From the NCBI GenBank assembly GCA_007115705.1, contig QXEO01000549.1:1054001-1118000 (forward strand): 64,000 bases of DNA, in the 5' to 3' direction. The translations under genes and the position numbers were made by a program. This DNA is from Dactylis glomerata (taxonomy: Eukaryota; Streptophyta; Magnoliopsida; Poales; Poaceae). Of this stretch, positions 22,643 to 34,092 are shown one piece after another (position 1 is the first letter of the stretch; each line of letters opens with the position of its first letter). The notes below the pieces were generated by a model. That model was not told the origin of the DNA and searched no databases. It saw nothing but the letters and a program-made list of their open reading frames with translations.

Positions 22643-25191
22643 TAGCCCCAGCACTCCTCCCCCATCTCCCTTTCGTCCTCCTGCACGAGACACCGCCAGG
22701 CCGGCGGAATTCCTCGCCGGAGTCTGACGCATCTGCAGCGTCTCCGCACGAAATCGGCAGCGTAGGTGAGGCCAAGCCCCTCCTTTCCCTCCTGACCTTT
22801 CTCCCCTTTTCCTTGCGCATCTGACGATACCTTCCACTTGTCCTACTTCGCAGCGAACCGACGCATCCATTCCGAGCCCGAAGGTCGCCGTCGCCAAAGC
22901 TCCTCCGGCCGCTTCCCTTCCTCTCTCCTGGAAACAATCGACCGCACCGGCCACGCATTCGACATCACTGCATCCAGACGCACCTCGTCACCCTCTCCAT
23001 TGCCACCAGGAGCCCCTGGAACCCCATTGTCGTCCACGCTCGAGCCGACTCCGGCGAACTCGACCATCTCCGGCGAGTATCTGGAAACCCTAGGTGAGCT
23101 TCTCTCCTCTCTGATTCTTATCGTCCATCCGATCAAGATCCAAAAGCCCAGATCGCTTCACTTAAACGAGGAGGTATCAGTGGATCTGGTACGTTCGATC
23201 CACTTAAGATCTAACGGCCCGCAACCTTGATCCACCCGAATCGGTATCGACCTGTCAGGTTGCGCCAAGTGTCAGCCTCTGGTTTAAACCGAATTCAAAT
23301 TAGAAACTTTGAATCAGATTTGGTCTAAAACTTGCAAAAATCATATCTTTCATTCTACAACTCGAAAAATCACAAATAAGATGTCTCTGGAAAACTAAGA
23401 ATGAGTAGAATCCAATGGTGCAATAATATTCCATTGTCTCTGTAATTAATTTGAATTTATTTTCAGATTGATTCAAATCCTTCTATTGCACAAATAAATT
23501 CATATCTTTTGTTCCACACATCCAAAAATTTCAAATTTGTAGTCTCTGGATTTCTTAGAACTTGTAGAACAGCATAGGATCAAGGAAATCCAAATTTGAT
23601 ACGTGCACACACTTTGTGCATTCAAATTTGTCCAAATCACCATTTTGATGATAATTCAAATTTGATAACTTATTTTAGAATGATTCCAATTGCAGTGACT
23701 TTGTATTACTGCAAGCTATCCAGTAGCATCACTCCCATATTTTATTGAACCACTTCAACAATTATTCAAATTCTAAAATGAGAATTTGAGTATTCCTATA
23801 TGGATTAGTTCTATTTCTATTTCAATCAATGATTCCTTTCTACTTTAGTGAATCCTATATTCATACCTAGTCACCAATGTTATCTAAACAACACCTTGAT
23901 CAAGATCATATTCACTTAGACCTATCTTGTCTAGTTCACACATATTCGAATTACAATTGTGTTATTTGAGTAAAGTGTGATACATCTCAATCATAGATTC
24001 TATTCTTGCTATCCTTGTGGTGTTGATCTAATCAACATTATAGCACCTATCCAATACTCCATGTACCCAATAGAAACCTTAAACCATAATCTGAAATGTT
24101 ATCTACCCATACTCAATCCTCTATCCACTTGATCCCGATTTCATGTGTAGAGCTATTCGATTACCAAATGAGTTAATTGAGTAACTCAATGATTCATGAA
24201 TCCTAGCCTAAGCTTAAGTGTAATATATACTATTTAAGAATAATTGTTGTTACACTTATTCAATAGTATTGCTATTGCACTATTTTGTCTCTTATGTGAT
24301 TTACCCACAGGAGATATTCCAAGATTCAATATGCTTTAATAAAGCATAAAGACCTCACTCATTATATTTTTGTCTAATTCATATATGTACTCAAATTGCA
24401 ATTGTGCTACTTGAGTAGAATATGAATTCATCTCAAACCTAGATTTTGTTAATGTGGTGTTGTTATAACCCGTACCATAGTATGTGTTATACACCATGTT
24501 GATCAATGAACCATTTGAGCCATGTCCTCAAATATCAATTATTCATACCCAATCCCATGCCTACTTAGTTCTGCTCACATGTATGGAACTATTCAACTTG
24601 CAAATGTGCTAATTGAGTAGTTCAAGCATTCTTAAAGCATAAAAACTTCATCAATTACATTATGCCTAACCCAATCCTCCCTCAAATCATATTGATCTTC
24701 CCCAGCTAAGCTCTCAAATCCATATCTCACAATTCATATTTCCTTTGCCATATCTTTCTATCATAACATCTCAATAAATCTAAATTGTTAAACAAACACC
24801 CTTCAATTGTTTGATTTGTTTGATTGCGTTTGTATGGATTGTTTATGGTATGCTATTTCTTGTGCTATAGTTTTTGCGAAGAACTACGTGCTTAGTTGAG
24901 GGAAGAGAAACATCATGAACCTCAAAAAGGCAAGTGACACACATTCTTGACCTACTTTTCAAATACTGCATTAGTGTTTTTAATGTAGTATGCATGATAG
25001 GTGTTCTAATGTTTTCAATTGCAAAGACTTTGCAAATGCTTAGATCCTAGTAGTGTGAAGCTATCCCTCAAACTCTACCTTGCTAGGATTGAATATCAAG
25101 TTTTGAAAATGATGGTGCCATTGCCATGCTGTGTATGATTTGTAAAGATGAAAATTAATAACCCAATGAACCACCTGGGTGCAATCTTGTG

Positions 25192-25735
25192 GCTACTCAG
25201 GGCCACACACCTGGCTATCAATCCAGGACATGTGTGGTGGTTATCACCTGAGAGTACACAACTCAGGGCTACACACCTGGCTATCAACCCAGGACATGTG
25301 TGGTGGTTATCACCTGAGAGTACCTTGTATTGGTTGTACCTAGGAACAGAGAGAGGGCATGTCGCGCGAAAGGAATCTCATCACCTTTTCAAAATAATTA
25401 AAACTTGAATAGTGACTACTTAGGGCTACACACCTGACTATCAAGTCAGGACATGTGTGGTGGTTATCACCTAAGGGTCCTCACCAATCCCAAGACTAGC
25501 TACTTAGGGCTACACACCTGACTATCAACTCAAGACATGTGTGGTGGTTATCACCTAAGGGTTATCTTGGGGCTTTAATTGAACCAAGCTACTCAGGGCC
25601 ATATACCTGGCTATCAACCCATGGTATGTGGTGGTTATCACCTGAGGGCTATTCGTGTTTTGTTGAGTTACTACCCAGAGCTACACAACTTGGCTATCAA
25701 CCCAAGGTTTGTGTGGTGGTTATCATCTGGGGGTT
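25192..25735 (+). repeat. Six-unit covarying hairpin array (T2 5' LTR)
   Basis: Copy of the array at 14874-15417, lying ~460 bp before the LTR end, so it should be in the leader of the element's RNA. One unit has a single change (TCAAG for TCAGG near 25530) that weakens the inner stem. Confidence 0.85.
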
Positions 25736-26202
25736 ACCTTGACCTTAAAGAAAAATCTGAATGTTTTAAAAATGTTATGATAGGATAAAACTTGCTTTAT
25801 GCAATTCAGCCTTTGAGATCCACCAGCCAAATATCATGTAGATAGCTTTTTCACAACAGCCACCAAATATGTGTCATTTGCCAGTACATCATTGTACTGA
25901 CCCCTCTGGGGCTGCATATTCAAACGTGCAGGTTTTATTTCGAGTAAGGAACCAGGAGTAGGATCTCGAGACTACATTCCAACATGTCTGCCTGTGGCAC
26001 GTGATGAAGGATGGAGGCTCACGGCAACTATGCTTTATGCTGTGTACTCGTAAGAATGAAGACCTATGTAACTAGTTTTACGTTGTAATATTGATGCTAT
26101 TGCAATGATTACTTATTTTGTACTATGGTGCTAGCTACTGATCTAGGGAATGGCACTTAACACAGGAGTTCTGCCTTTAGCAAAAGGCGGGGCGTTACAA
26201 AA

Positions 26203-26214
26203 TGGTATCAGAGC
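26203..26214 (+). other. T2 primer binding site
   Basis: TGGTATCAGAGC, complementary to the 3' end of initiator tRNA-Met. Confidence 0.95.
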
Positions 26215-26844
26215 ATAGTGTTGCCTGTAGGATCGAGACCCTAGGTTTGGATTAGAGATAGGAAGGCCCTAGGATAATAATCTCTATCTCATCTTACTTC
26301 TATTTACATTTAAAAAAAATGTGTTTGCATCTTGAAACTCCTTGTATTTCTCCCCTACTTCATTTTCAAATGATTCCCTTAGATGACCCAACTCTCGGAA
26401 CCATCAAGAAAGGACAGAAGAACACAATGTGCCAGAAGAATGAGACTTCTACTTCATAGGTTGACCTTGATCCAACATGAAGAACTACATTGAAGACCAA
26501 CAAAGAGCTCGAGGAAATGTGGATAGGAAGGCTGCCCAACACCAACGATGCATTGGGGAAGTGGAAATAAGAAATGGAACAATGAAACTATAATAGAATA
26601 GACCACCAAGATTCTAGTTTATAGAACCAACAATTTATAGATGCTTCTATGATCATACAAAATTGGTGTATGACCATATTATTTTGTTAGCGTGTTTTTC
26701 CAAAACTTATCAAAAAGATTTTTCAATGATTGCTTGGTTTATGTTTGTTTGTTGCATGGTTTGTTGTTTGTGCATGGGTAGGAAAATTTTCTTCTTTAGT
26801 TCTATCTATCTATCTATTACTCACCTTTGCTAAAACCACCTCAG
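26215..26844 (+). other. T2 untranslated leader
   Basis: Noncoding between primer site and gag; short TATC microsatellite near 26810. Confidence 0.7.
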
Positions 26845-27849
26845 ATGCCGCCTCGCCGTGAAAACAACAACCGCAGGAACAACAACATCAGCAACCTCTG
26901 TGATGTGGTCCAACAGTTAGCCACAGGTCAAGCCCAGCTCATGCAGATGACGACCCAATTCATCCAAGCAAACACCAACCTCATGAACAACAACAACAAC
27001 AATCCACCACCCCCACCTCAAGTGGACCGACTAGCTCGTTTCTTGAAGCTCAGACCCAATAAGTTTTCATCTGCCACAGACCCAATAGTGGCCGATGACT
27101 GGCTGCGTTCAGTCAGTAAGGACTTAGTTACCTGTGAGTGCATAGATGCTGAAAAGATTAGATTCACTGCCCACCTGCTAGAGGGACCAGCAGCAATGTG
27201 GTGGGATACTTACCAAGTCACCAATCCAATTGAAGGTCTGGACTGGGATTCCTTCAGGGAAGGCTTTCGTAATGCTCATATCTCTACGGGCATTATGAAT
27301 CTAAAGAAAGATGAGTTCCGCACTCTGAAGCAGGGTGAAAGGACACTAAAGGAGTACATGGATGACTTTTGCTCTCTGTCAAGGTACGCACCAGAAGACA
27401 TCGACACTGATGCCAAGAGGAAAGATAAGTTTCTCCGTGGACTCAAAGGGGAACTGAAGATACCTCTGTCAGTAGCTTATGCTCCAAACTACCAGGCTCT
27501 GCTAGACCAAGCGGTTACTCTGGACAACAACATAAGAAAAGAGGAAATTCGTAAGAGGAAGCACAGCAATGACAAGACCCACACTGGACATTCCCACAAG
27601 AGACCCCACTTCAATGGAGGCAATGGAAAGGGTAATTTCAATGGTCATAGGCACAATGGTGGAAACAATGGAAACCACTCCAATGATCATCATAATGGAG
27701 ACAATGGAAATCATAATGGAGGAAATGGACAACACCACTCCAAACCGGAGGTTATGAAGGATCTCTCGATAATCACTTGTTACAAGTGCAAACAAAAGGG
27801 ACACTATGCGGATAAATGTTCAGAAAATGGTACTACAAGACCTCAGTGA
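26845..27849 (+). CDS. gag: T2 Gag (capsid-nucleocapsid), intact
   Basis: 334 residues from the ATG at 26845, chosen because the MPPRR start is typical for the family; the frame upstream has no ATG. Residues ~1-65 are Asn/Gln-rich. The gag domain (~70-235) has FLKLRPNKFSSATDP, WLRSVSKDL, LLEGPAAMWWDTY, FREGFRNAHI, MNLKKDEF and LRGLKGEL. A basic His/Asn/Gly-rich segment (~240-305) leads to a CCHC zinc knuckle, CYKCKQKGHYADKC, of exact spacing CX2CX4HX4C. Gag packages the element's RNA and forms particles. The frame is uninterrupted, and a stop follows at once instead of protease. This is the only intact recognised domain protein in the window. Confidence 0.93.
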   Translation: MPPRRENNNRRNNNISNLCDVVQQLATGQAQLMQMTTQFIQANTNLMNNNNNNPPPPPQVDRLARFLKLRPNKFSSATDPIVADDWLRSVSKDLVTCECIDAEKIRFTAHLLEGPAAMWWDTYQVTNPIEGLDWDSFREGFRNAHISTGIMNLKKDEFRTLKQGERTLKEYMDDFCSLSRYAPEDIDTDAKRKDKFLRGLKGELKIPLSVAYAPNYQALLDQAVTLDNNIRKEEIRKRKHSNDKTHTGHSHKRPHFNGGNGKGNFNGHRHNGGNNGNHSNDHHNGDNGNHNGGNGQHHSKPEVMKDLSIITCYKCKQKGHYADKCSENGTTRPQ

Positions 27850-28870
27850 ACTGGGATGACCGAACGATGCCGTGAGATACAAGAAGAAAACACAACAAAG
27901 CATAGCCAACTTGAAAGAATTTGTATGCAGCTACAGCCTTGTAATAAATATTGTAAGGACTTGTAAGAGCTAAAGACAACCTTGTGGAGTGAACTTTTAC
28001 TTCTCAATGAAATAGCAAGCTGAAGAATTTGTAACTCAAGAGTTAACGTCATACGACCGAGTTTGCGCAAAACCTTAGATAAGGAACGATAGATTCGTTT
28101 TAAAATCTAGATTTGAGAACATAGGTTTTCATTTCAAGAAAATTTTGTCAAACTGGTGAGGTAGACCAAGAGCTAGAATACGAGATGAGCCAAACCAAAT
28201 GCAAGGCAATGATTGGGTGCGACATGGATTGGCCCCCATGATGACTACTCATATTGTTCGCTCTTGTTATGAGGAATGGTTAATCTAGAGAGACATACCT
28301 ACAAGGGACGATGTTGTTAAGCCTTAACCCTAGGAAGATAGTATACTATACCCCTTATAGTAGGCAAGTGTTGCCAAAACGTAGGAAAAGGTAAAGATGG
28401 ACTTACAGCTTCCAATGGAAGAAGTTCATCAACATGAAAGGACTACGAGAACAGAATGGTGTCCCAAAGGATGAAATCCTACTATCATGGAAGGTTACCA
28501 GAATAAGAATAAGATTCTTTGGGTCAGTCAGAAGATCAACAGAACCAAAGAGTTACCCCTTAGTGTCCAAAGTAGTTCAACAACTACCTTGTTGGATAGA
28601 AGCTCTGCAAGGGAGCAAGGCTAAACCCAGGCAACCCTTGAGGAAGGTTGATGTCCAAGTTTGTGAAAATAGACACCCACCAATTGGGAATGAAGATAAA
28701 AACCAACTATGGAGTCAAAAGATGACCCAGTGCCAAGTCAAAACCAAAGTGTATCTAGTTAAACCCAAAGACCTAGACTACCCACAAAAGTTTCTTTTAA
28801 GGGTGGTAGCCCACCTAGTATCCCAAACCTATATTTCTTTCTAGGCTCTTCAAATCTCGGGGACGAGATT
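27850..28870 (+). other. T2 noncoding region after gag
   Basis: About 1 kb with no protease, RT or integrase motif. A frame at 28434-28844 is short and compositionally weak and is not called. This is where pol would be in an autonomous relative. Confidence 0.75.
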
Positions 28871-28889
28871 TCTTTTAAGGGTGGTAGTC
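28871..28889 (+). other. T2 polypurine tract
   Basis: TCTTTTAAGGGTGGTAGTC directly before the 3' LTR, preceded by GGGGACGAGATT, as in chromoviruses. Confidence 0.8.
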
Positions 28890-31800
28890 TGTAACATCCC
28901 AAGATTTTATCAAATTTTGGAGGGAAATTTTTTGTTTTTGTTTTGTTGAGATGATTGAAACTTCACAGGAATTTAAAACTTTTTGAGTTTATTTATAAGT
29001 TTTACTTCAAAAAAAAAAAACCATTTCAAACTTCCTATCTTTCATGCTGAACTCCTATGAGAAAAACCAAAAACCAAAATATTATTTTTCTTGGTTTTAT
29101 TCAACTTTATGCAAGCCTGCTTGCAGAGAAAGGAGTTACAAAAGTATTTATCAAGATTGTTTTGCAAACCTATGTTTGAGTGTGAATCTCAACTATTATT
29201 TTATAAAATACTATTTTCCTATTTTATTTAAAAGAATTATTTTCAAACCCTATTTCTATTTCTTTTATGCAAGCAAAGCCTTTGGCTAAATTTATAAAGC
29301 CTTTTTGAAAATCTTGTTTTATTTTGGGAAAAAATGTTTCTTACTATCTTAGATTGTTGCTTGGAATTTTAGAAAATTTCTGAAAGTGGTTTGATTTGAT
29401 TTGAAGCATTTTTGCAAAAGATACAAAAGGAATAAGAAAAAAAAGGAAAAAGAAGAAAAGAAAAGAAAATAAGAAAAAGGGCCTCGGAGAACCCTTCGGC
29501 CTGGTAAGGAGAAACAGCCCACGGCCTGCTAACTCAAACCAAATCGGTACCCTCTGTTCCCATCTCCCCCGCTGACGTGTGGGCCCTACCTGCCAGGCCA
29601 CGTCACCCTTCTTCTTCCCTGGACCGGAGATCACGCCGGAGACCGTTTCCTCACTGTAATTTCTCCTCTTCAATTCCCGATTTAATACCTGCCCGTTTCT
29701 TCCCCGAGCCACGCCTATAAGTAGCCCCAGCACTCCTCCCCCATCTCCCTTTCGTCCTCCTGCACGAGACGCCGCCAGGCCGGCGGAATTCCTCACCGGA
29801 GTCCGACGCATCTGCAGCGTCTCCGCACAAAATCGGCAGCGTAGGTGAGGCCAAGCCCCTCCTTTCCCTCCTGACCTTTCTCCCTTTTTCCTTGCACATC
29901 TGACGATACCTTCCACTTGTCCTACTTCGCAGCGAACCGACGCATCCATTCCGAGCCCGAAGGTCGCCGTCGCCAAAGCTCCTCCGGCCGCTTCCCTTCC
30001 TCTCTCCTAGAAACAGTCGACCGCACCGGCCACGCATTCGACATCACCGCATCCAGACGCACCTCGTCACCCTCTCCATTGCCACCAGGAGCCCCTGGAA
30101 CCCCATCGCCATCCACGCTCGAGCCGACTCCGGCGAACTCGACCATCTCCGGCGAGTATCTGGAAACCCTAGGTGAGCTTCTCTCCTCTCTAATTCTTAT
30201 CATCCGTCCGATCAAGATCCAAAAGCCCAGATCGCTTCACTTAAACGAAGAAGTATCAGTGGATCTGGTACGTTCGATCCACTTAAGATCTAACGGCCCG
30301 CAACCTTGATCCACCCGAATCGGTACCGACCTGTCAGGTTGCGCCAAGTGTCAGCCTCTGGTTTAAACCGAATTCAAATTAGAAACTTTGAATCAGATTT
30401 GGTCTAAAACTTGCAAAAATCATATCTTTCATTCTACAACTCGAAAAATCACAAATAAGATGTCTCTGGAAAGCTAAGAATGAGTAGAATCCAATGGTGC
30501 AATAATATTCCATTGTCTCTGTAATTAATTTGAATTTATTTTCAGATTGATTCAAATCCTTCTATTGCACTAATAAATTCATATATTTTGTTCCACACAT
30601 CCAAAAATTTCAAATCCTTCTATTTCTATTTCAATCAATGATTCCTTTCTACTTTAGTGAATCCTATATTCATACCTAGTCACCAATGTTATCTAAACAA
30701 CATCTTGATCAAGATCATATTCACTTAGACCTATCTTGTCTAGTTCACACATATTCGAATTACAATTGTGTTAGACCTATCTTGTCTAGTTCACACATAT
30801 TCGAATTACCCAATAGAAACCTTAAACCATAATCTGAAATGTTATCTACCCATACTCAATCCTCTATCCACTTGATCCCGATTTCATGTGTAGAGCTATT
30901 CGATTAACAAATGAGTTAATTGAGTAACTCAATGATTCATGAATCCTAGCCTAAGCTTAAGTGTAATATATACTATTTAAGAATAATTGTTGTTACACTT
31001 ATTCAATAGTATTGCTATTGCACTATTTTGTCTCTTATGTGATTTACCCACATGAGATATTCCAAGATTCAATATGCTTTAATAAAGCATAAAGACCTCA
31101 CTCATTATATTTTTGTCTAATTCATATATGTACTCAAATTGCAATTGTGCTACTTGAGTAGAATATGAATTCATCTCAAACCTAGATTTTGTTAATGTGG
31201 TGTTGTTATAACCCGTACCATAGTATGTGTTATACACCATGTTGATCAATGAACCATTTGAGCCATGTCCTCAAATATCAATTATTCATACCCAATCCCA
31301 TGCCTACTTAGTTCTGCTCACATGTATGGAACTATTCAACTTGCAAATGTGCTAATTGAGTAGTTCAAGCATTCTTAAAGCATAAAAACTTCATCAATTA
31401 CATTATGCCTAACCCAATCCTCCCTCAAATCATATTGATCTTCCCCAGCTAAGCTCTCAAATCCATATCTCACAATTCATATTTCCTTTGCCATATCTTT
31501 CTATCATAACATCTCAATAAATCTAAATTGTTAAACAAACACCCTTCAATTGTTTGATTTGTTTGATTGCATTTGTATGGATTGTTTATGGTATGCTATT
31601 TCTTGTGCTATAGTTTTTGCAAAGAACTACGTGCTTAGTTGAGGGAAGAGAAACATCGTGAACCTCAAAAAGGCAAGTGACACACATTCTTGACCTACTT
31701 TTCAAATACTGCATTAGTGTTTTTAATGTAGTATGCATGATAGGTGTTCTGATGTTTTCAATTGCAAAGACTTTGCAAATGCTTAGATCCTAGTAGTGTG

Positions 31801-32942
31801 AAGCTATCCCTCAAACTCTACCTTGCTAGGATTGAATATCAAGTTTTGAAAATGATGGTGCCATTGCCATGCTGTGTATAATTTGTAAAGATGAAAATTA
31901 ATAACCCAATGAACCACCTGGGTGCAATCTTGTGGCTACTTAGGGCCACACACCTGGCTATCAACCCAGGACATGTGTGGTGGTTATCACCTGAGAGTAC
32001 ACAACTCAGGGCTACACACCTGGCTATCAACCCAGGACATGTGTGGTGGTTATCACCTGAGAGTACCTTGTATTGGTTGTACCTAGGAACAGAGAGAGGA
32101 CATGTCGCGCGAAAGAAATCTCATCACCTTTTCAAAATAATTAAAACTTGAATAGTGACTACTTAGGGCTACACACCTGACTATCAACTCAGGACATGTG
32201 TGGTGGTTATCACCTAAGGGTCCTCACCAATCCCAAGACTAGCTACTTAGGGCTACACACCTGACTATCAACTCAGGACATGTGTGGTGGTTATCACCTA
32301 AGGGTTATCTTGGGGCTTTAATTGAACCAAGCTACTCAGGGCCATATACCTGGCTATCAACCCATGGTATGTGGTGGTTATCACCTGAGGGCTATTCGTG
32401 TTTTGTTGAGTTACTACCCAGAGCTACACAACTTGGCTATCAACCCAAGGTTTGTGTGGTGGTTATCATCTGGGGGTTACCTTGACCTTAAAGAAAAATC
32501 TGAATGTTTTAAAAATGTTTTGATAGGATAAAACTTGCTTTATGCAATTCAGCCTTTGAGATCCACCAGCCAAATATCATGTAGATAGCTTTTTCACAAC
32601 AGCCACCAAATATGTGTCATTTGCCAGTACATCATTGTAATGACCCCTCTGGGGCTGCATATTCAAACGTGCAGGTTTTATTTCGAGTAAGAAACCAGGA
32701 GTAGGATCTCGAGACTACATTCCAACATGTCTGCCTGTGGCACGTGATGAAGGATGGAGGCTCACTGCAACTATGCTTTATGCTGTGTACTCGTAAGATT
32801 GAAGACCTATGTAACTGGTTTTATGTTGTAATATTGATGCTATTGCAATGATTACTTATTTTGTACTGTGGTGCTATCTACTGATCCAGGGAATGGCACT
32901 TAACACAGGAGTTCTGCCTTTAGCAAAAGGCGGGGCGTTACA
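28890..32942 (+). repeat. T2 3' LTR (4,053 bp)
   Basis: Same ends as the 5' LTR. It retains a segment missing from the 5' LTR (28937-29165), has lost ~280 bp near 30617 and carries a local duplication-deletion at 30725-30808. TATA box TATAAG at 29716-29721. The hairpin array is at 31936-32477. Confidence 0.93.
31936..32477 (+). repeat. Six-unit covarying hairpin array (T2 3' LTR)
   Basis: Third copy of the array. In unit 1 the outer stem is CTTAGG/CCTGAG, still pairable through one G-U pair. Unit 3 has an A-to-C change in the loop flank relative to the 5' LTR. Confidence 0.85.
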
Positions 32943-32947
32943 AAAAT
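32943..32947. repeat. T2 target-site duplication, right
   Basis: AAAAT, matching 22032-22036. Confidence 0.9.
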
Positions 32948-34084
32948 GACCTTTACTAAATCCTTAAGGTTTGGGGAGAAGCAATTTAAATTCAATTCAA
33001 ATATTAATAAGAAGTATTTTTGAATTCGAGTTTGAATTCTAAACACTCTTATTTAATAAAATTGAATTAAAAAAATAAAAATAAAGTAAAAGACAATATT
33101 AGATAGAGAATAATATCCTTTATTATAAGTAAATAAAATTATTATTACAAGGTTCTCAATAAATGAGATGATTTACATAAAGTAAGATAAGATTACATAA
33201 ATTATATTCTTTATTACCAATACATGTGTTCAATGTTTACAAGTCATAAAAAAAATACAAAGGAGTTACAGAAATGATAAAAGAAAAGCCTAAACTAATC
33301 TTCCCAATCTTCTAATCTTATTTCCCTATAAAATAAACAACACAGACCAAAGGAAATTGTTTGTTGGGATTAAAATGTCTGTCCTCACCTTGGGTGAGAC
33401 ATTGTTAATATTGGAAACTAGCTAATGGGGAATCAAGAACTAGTCTTGATCCCCAAATGGTGATTAGAGGGAGTAAATCTCATTTTGGCAACATAAGGAT
33501 CACTTGAGCATATTTGGGTCAACACTGACCACACTTTTGAATCAAGAGGCAACAATTATCAACAAGGCAACAGGGACTAGAGACAACACTGATTGATCCA
33601 TATCACAAGAGGGACAAGGCAACCACAAATGATCCTACTTATCTTTAGGCAACTAGGCAACATTGTTATCTCCCTCTAATCTAGCTAGGGTCCTTTGCAA
33701 GCCCACATCTTTTCAGATTTAAGAATTCACCATTAACATTAAATGGTCACGATGAACCATTAACTTACTAATAATAAATAATTAAGCCCCATGTATAATT
33801 AAGTCGAGGACTTAATTATATTTCAACCACTAGCAATTTAGTTCATTGTTCACAAATCTATTTCAGCCAGCAAGTAATTATCAGGAAGCCATATATGAGT
33901 AACACTTGGCAGTACAAAAAAATAAATGCCAAATTATGGATAAAGATCAACTCAACCATGCCTTGCTCTAGGAGGCAAAGAAAATCAACTTGGTAACATG
34001 CACAAGAAGAGGGGCCACCCACAAGAAGGACACTCACAACGTGCATGGAATGAGTTGTCACCCTCACAGCTAATAGAGCAGCAG

Positions 34085-34092
34085 TATATAAA
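34085..34092 (+). promoter_or_regulatory. T1 LTR TATA box
   Basis: TATATAAA, followed by a CT/CA-rich stretch (CACACATCTCACTCACC at ~34136) suitable as a start region. Prediction. Confidence 0.5.

Larger units (their letters stand above)
22037..26199 (+). repeat. T2 5' LTR (4,163 bp)
   Basis: Starts TGTAACATCC and ends GCGTTACA. Compared with the 3' LTR it lacks a ~235 bp segment (28937-29165) and has ~280 bp that the 3' LTR has lost. Open frames inside are incidental. Confidence 0.93.
16998..27319 (+). repeat. Tandem duplication, unit 2 (10,322 bp)
   Basis: Begins with ATCCTTGGG of G1's RT fused to GATGAGTTCC of T2's gag, and ends where T2's gag continues intact. Long homology is absent at the joint; only GTTC lies near both breakpoints. 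Confidence 0.93.
22037..32942 (+). mobile_element. T2: gag-only long-LTR retrotransposon
   Basis: Complete element with LTRs 22037-26199 and 28890-32942, target duplication AAAAT (22032-22036 and 32943-32947), a tRNA-Met primer site and a polypurine tract. The 2.7 kb internal region encodes only gag; protease, RT and integrase are absent. This fits the class of terminal-repeat retrotransposons with a gag domain (TR-GAG), which would need pol from a partner. The TGTAACATCCC start, long LTR and tail resemble the Tekay/Del chromoviruses, a lineage also present here as T3. Confidence 0.92.

Noticed and set aside
28434..28844. 136-codon frame after T2 gag
   Set aside because: No pol motifs, weak composition, and starts and ends at random relative to element landmarks.
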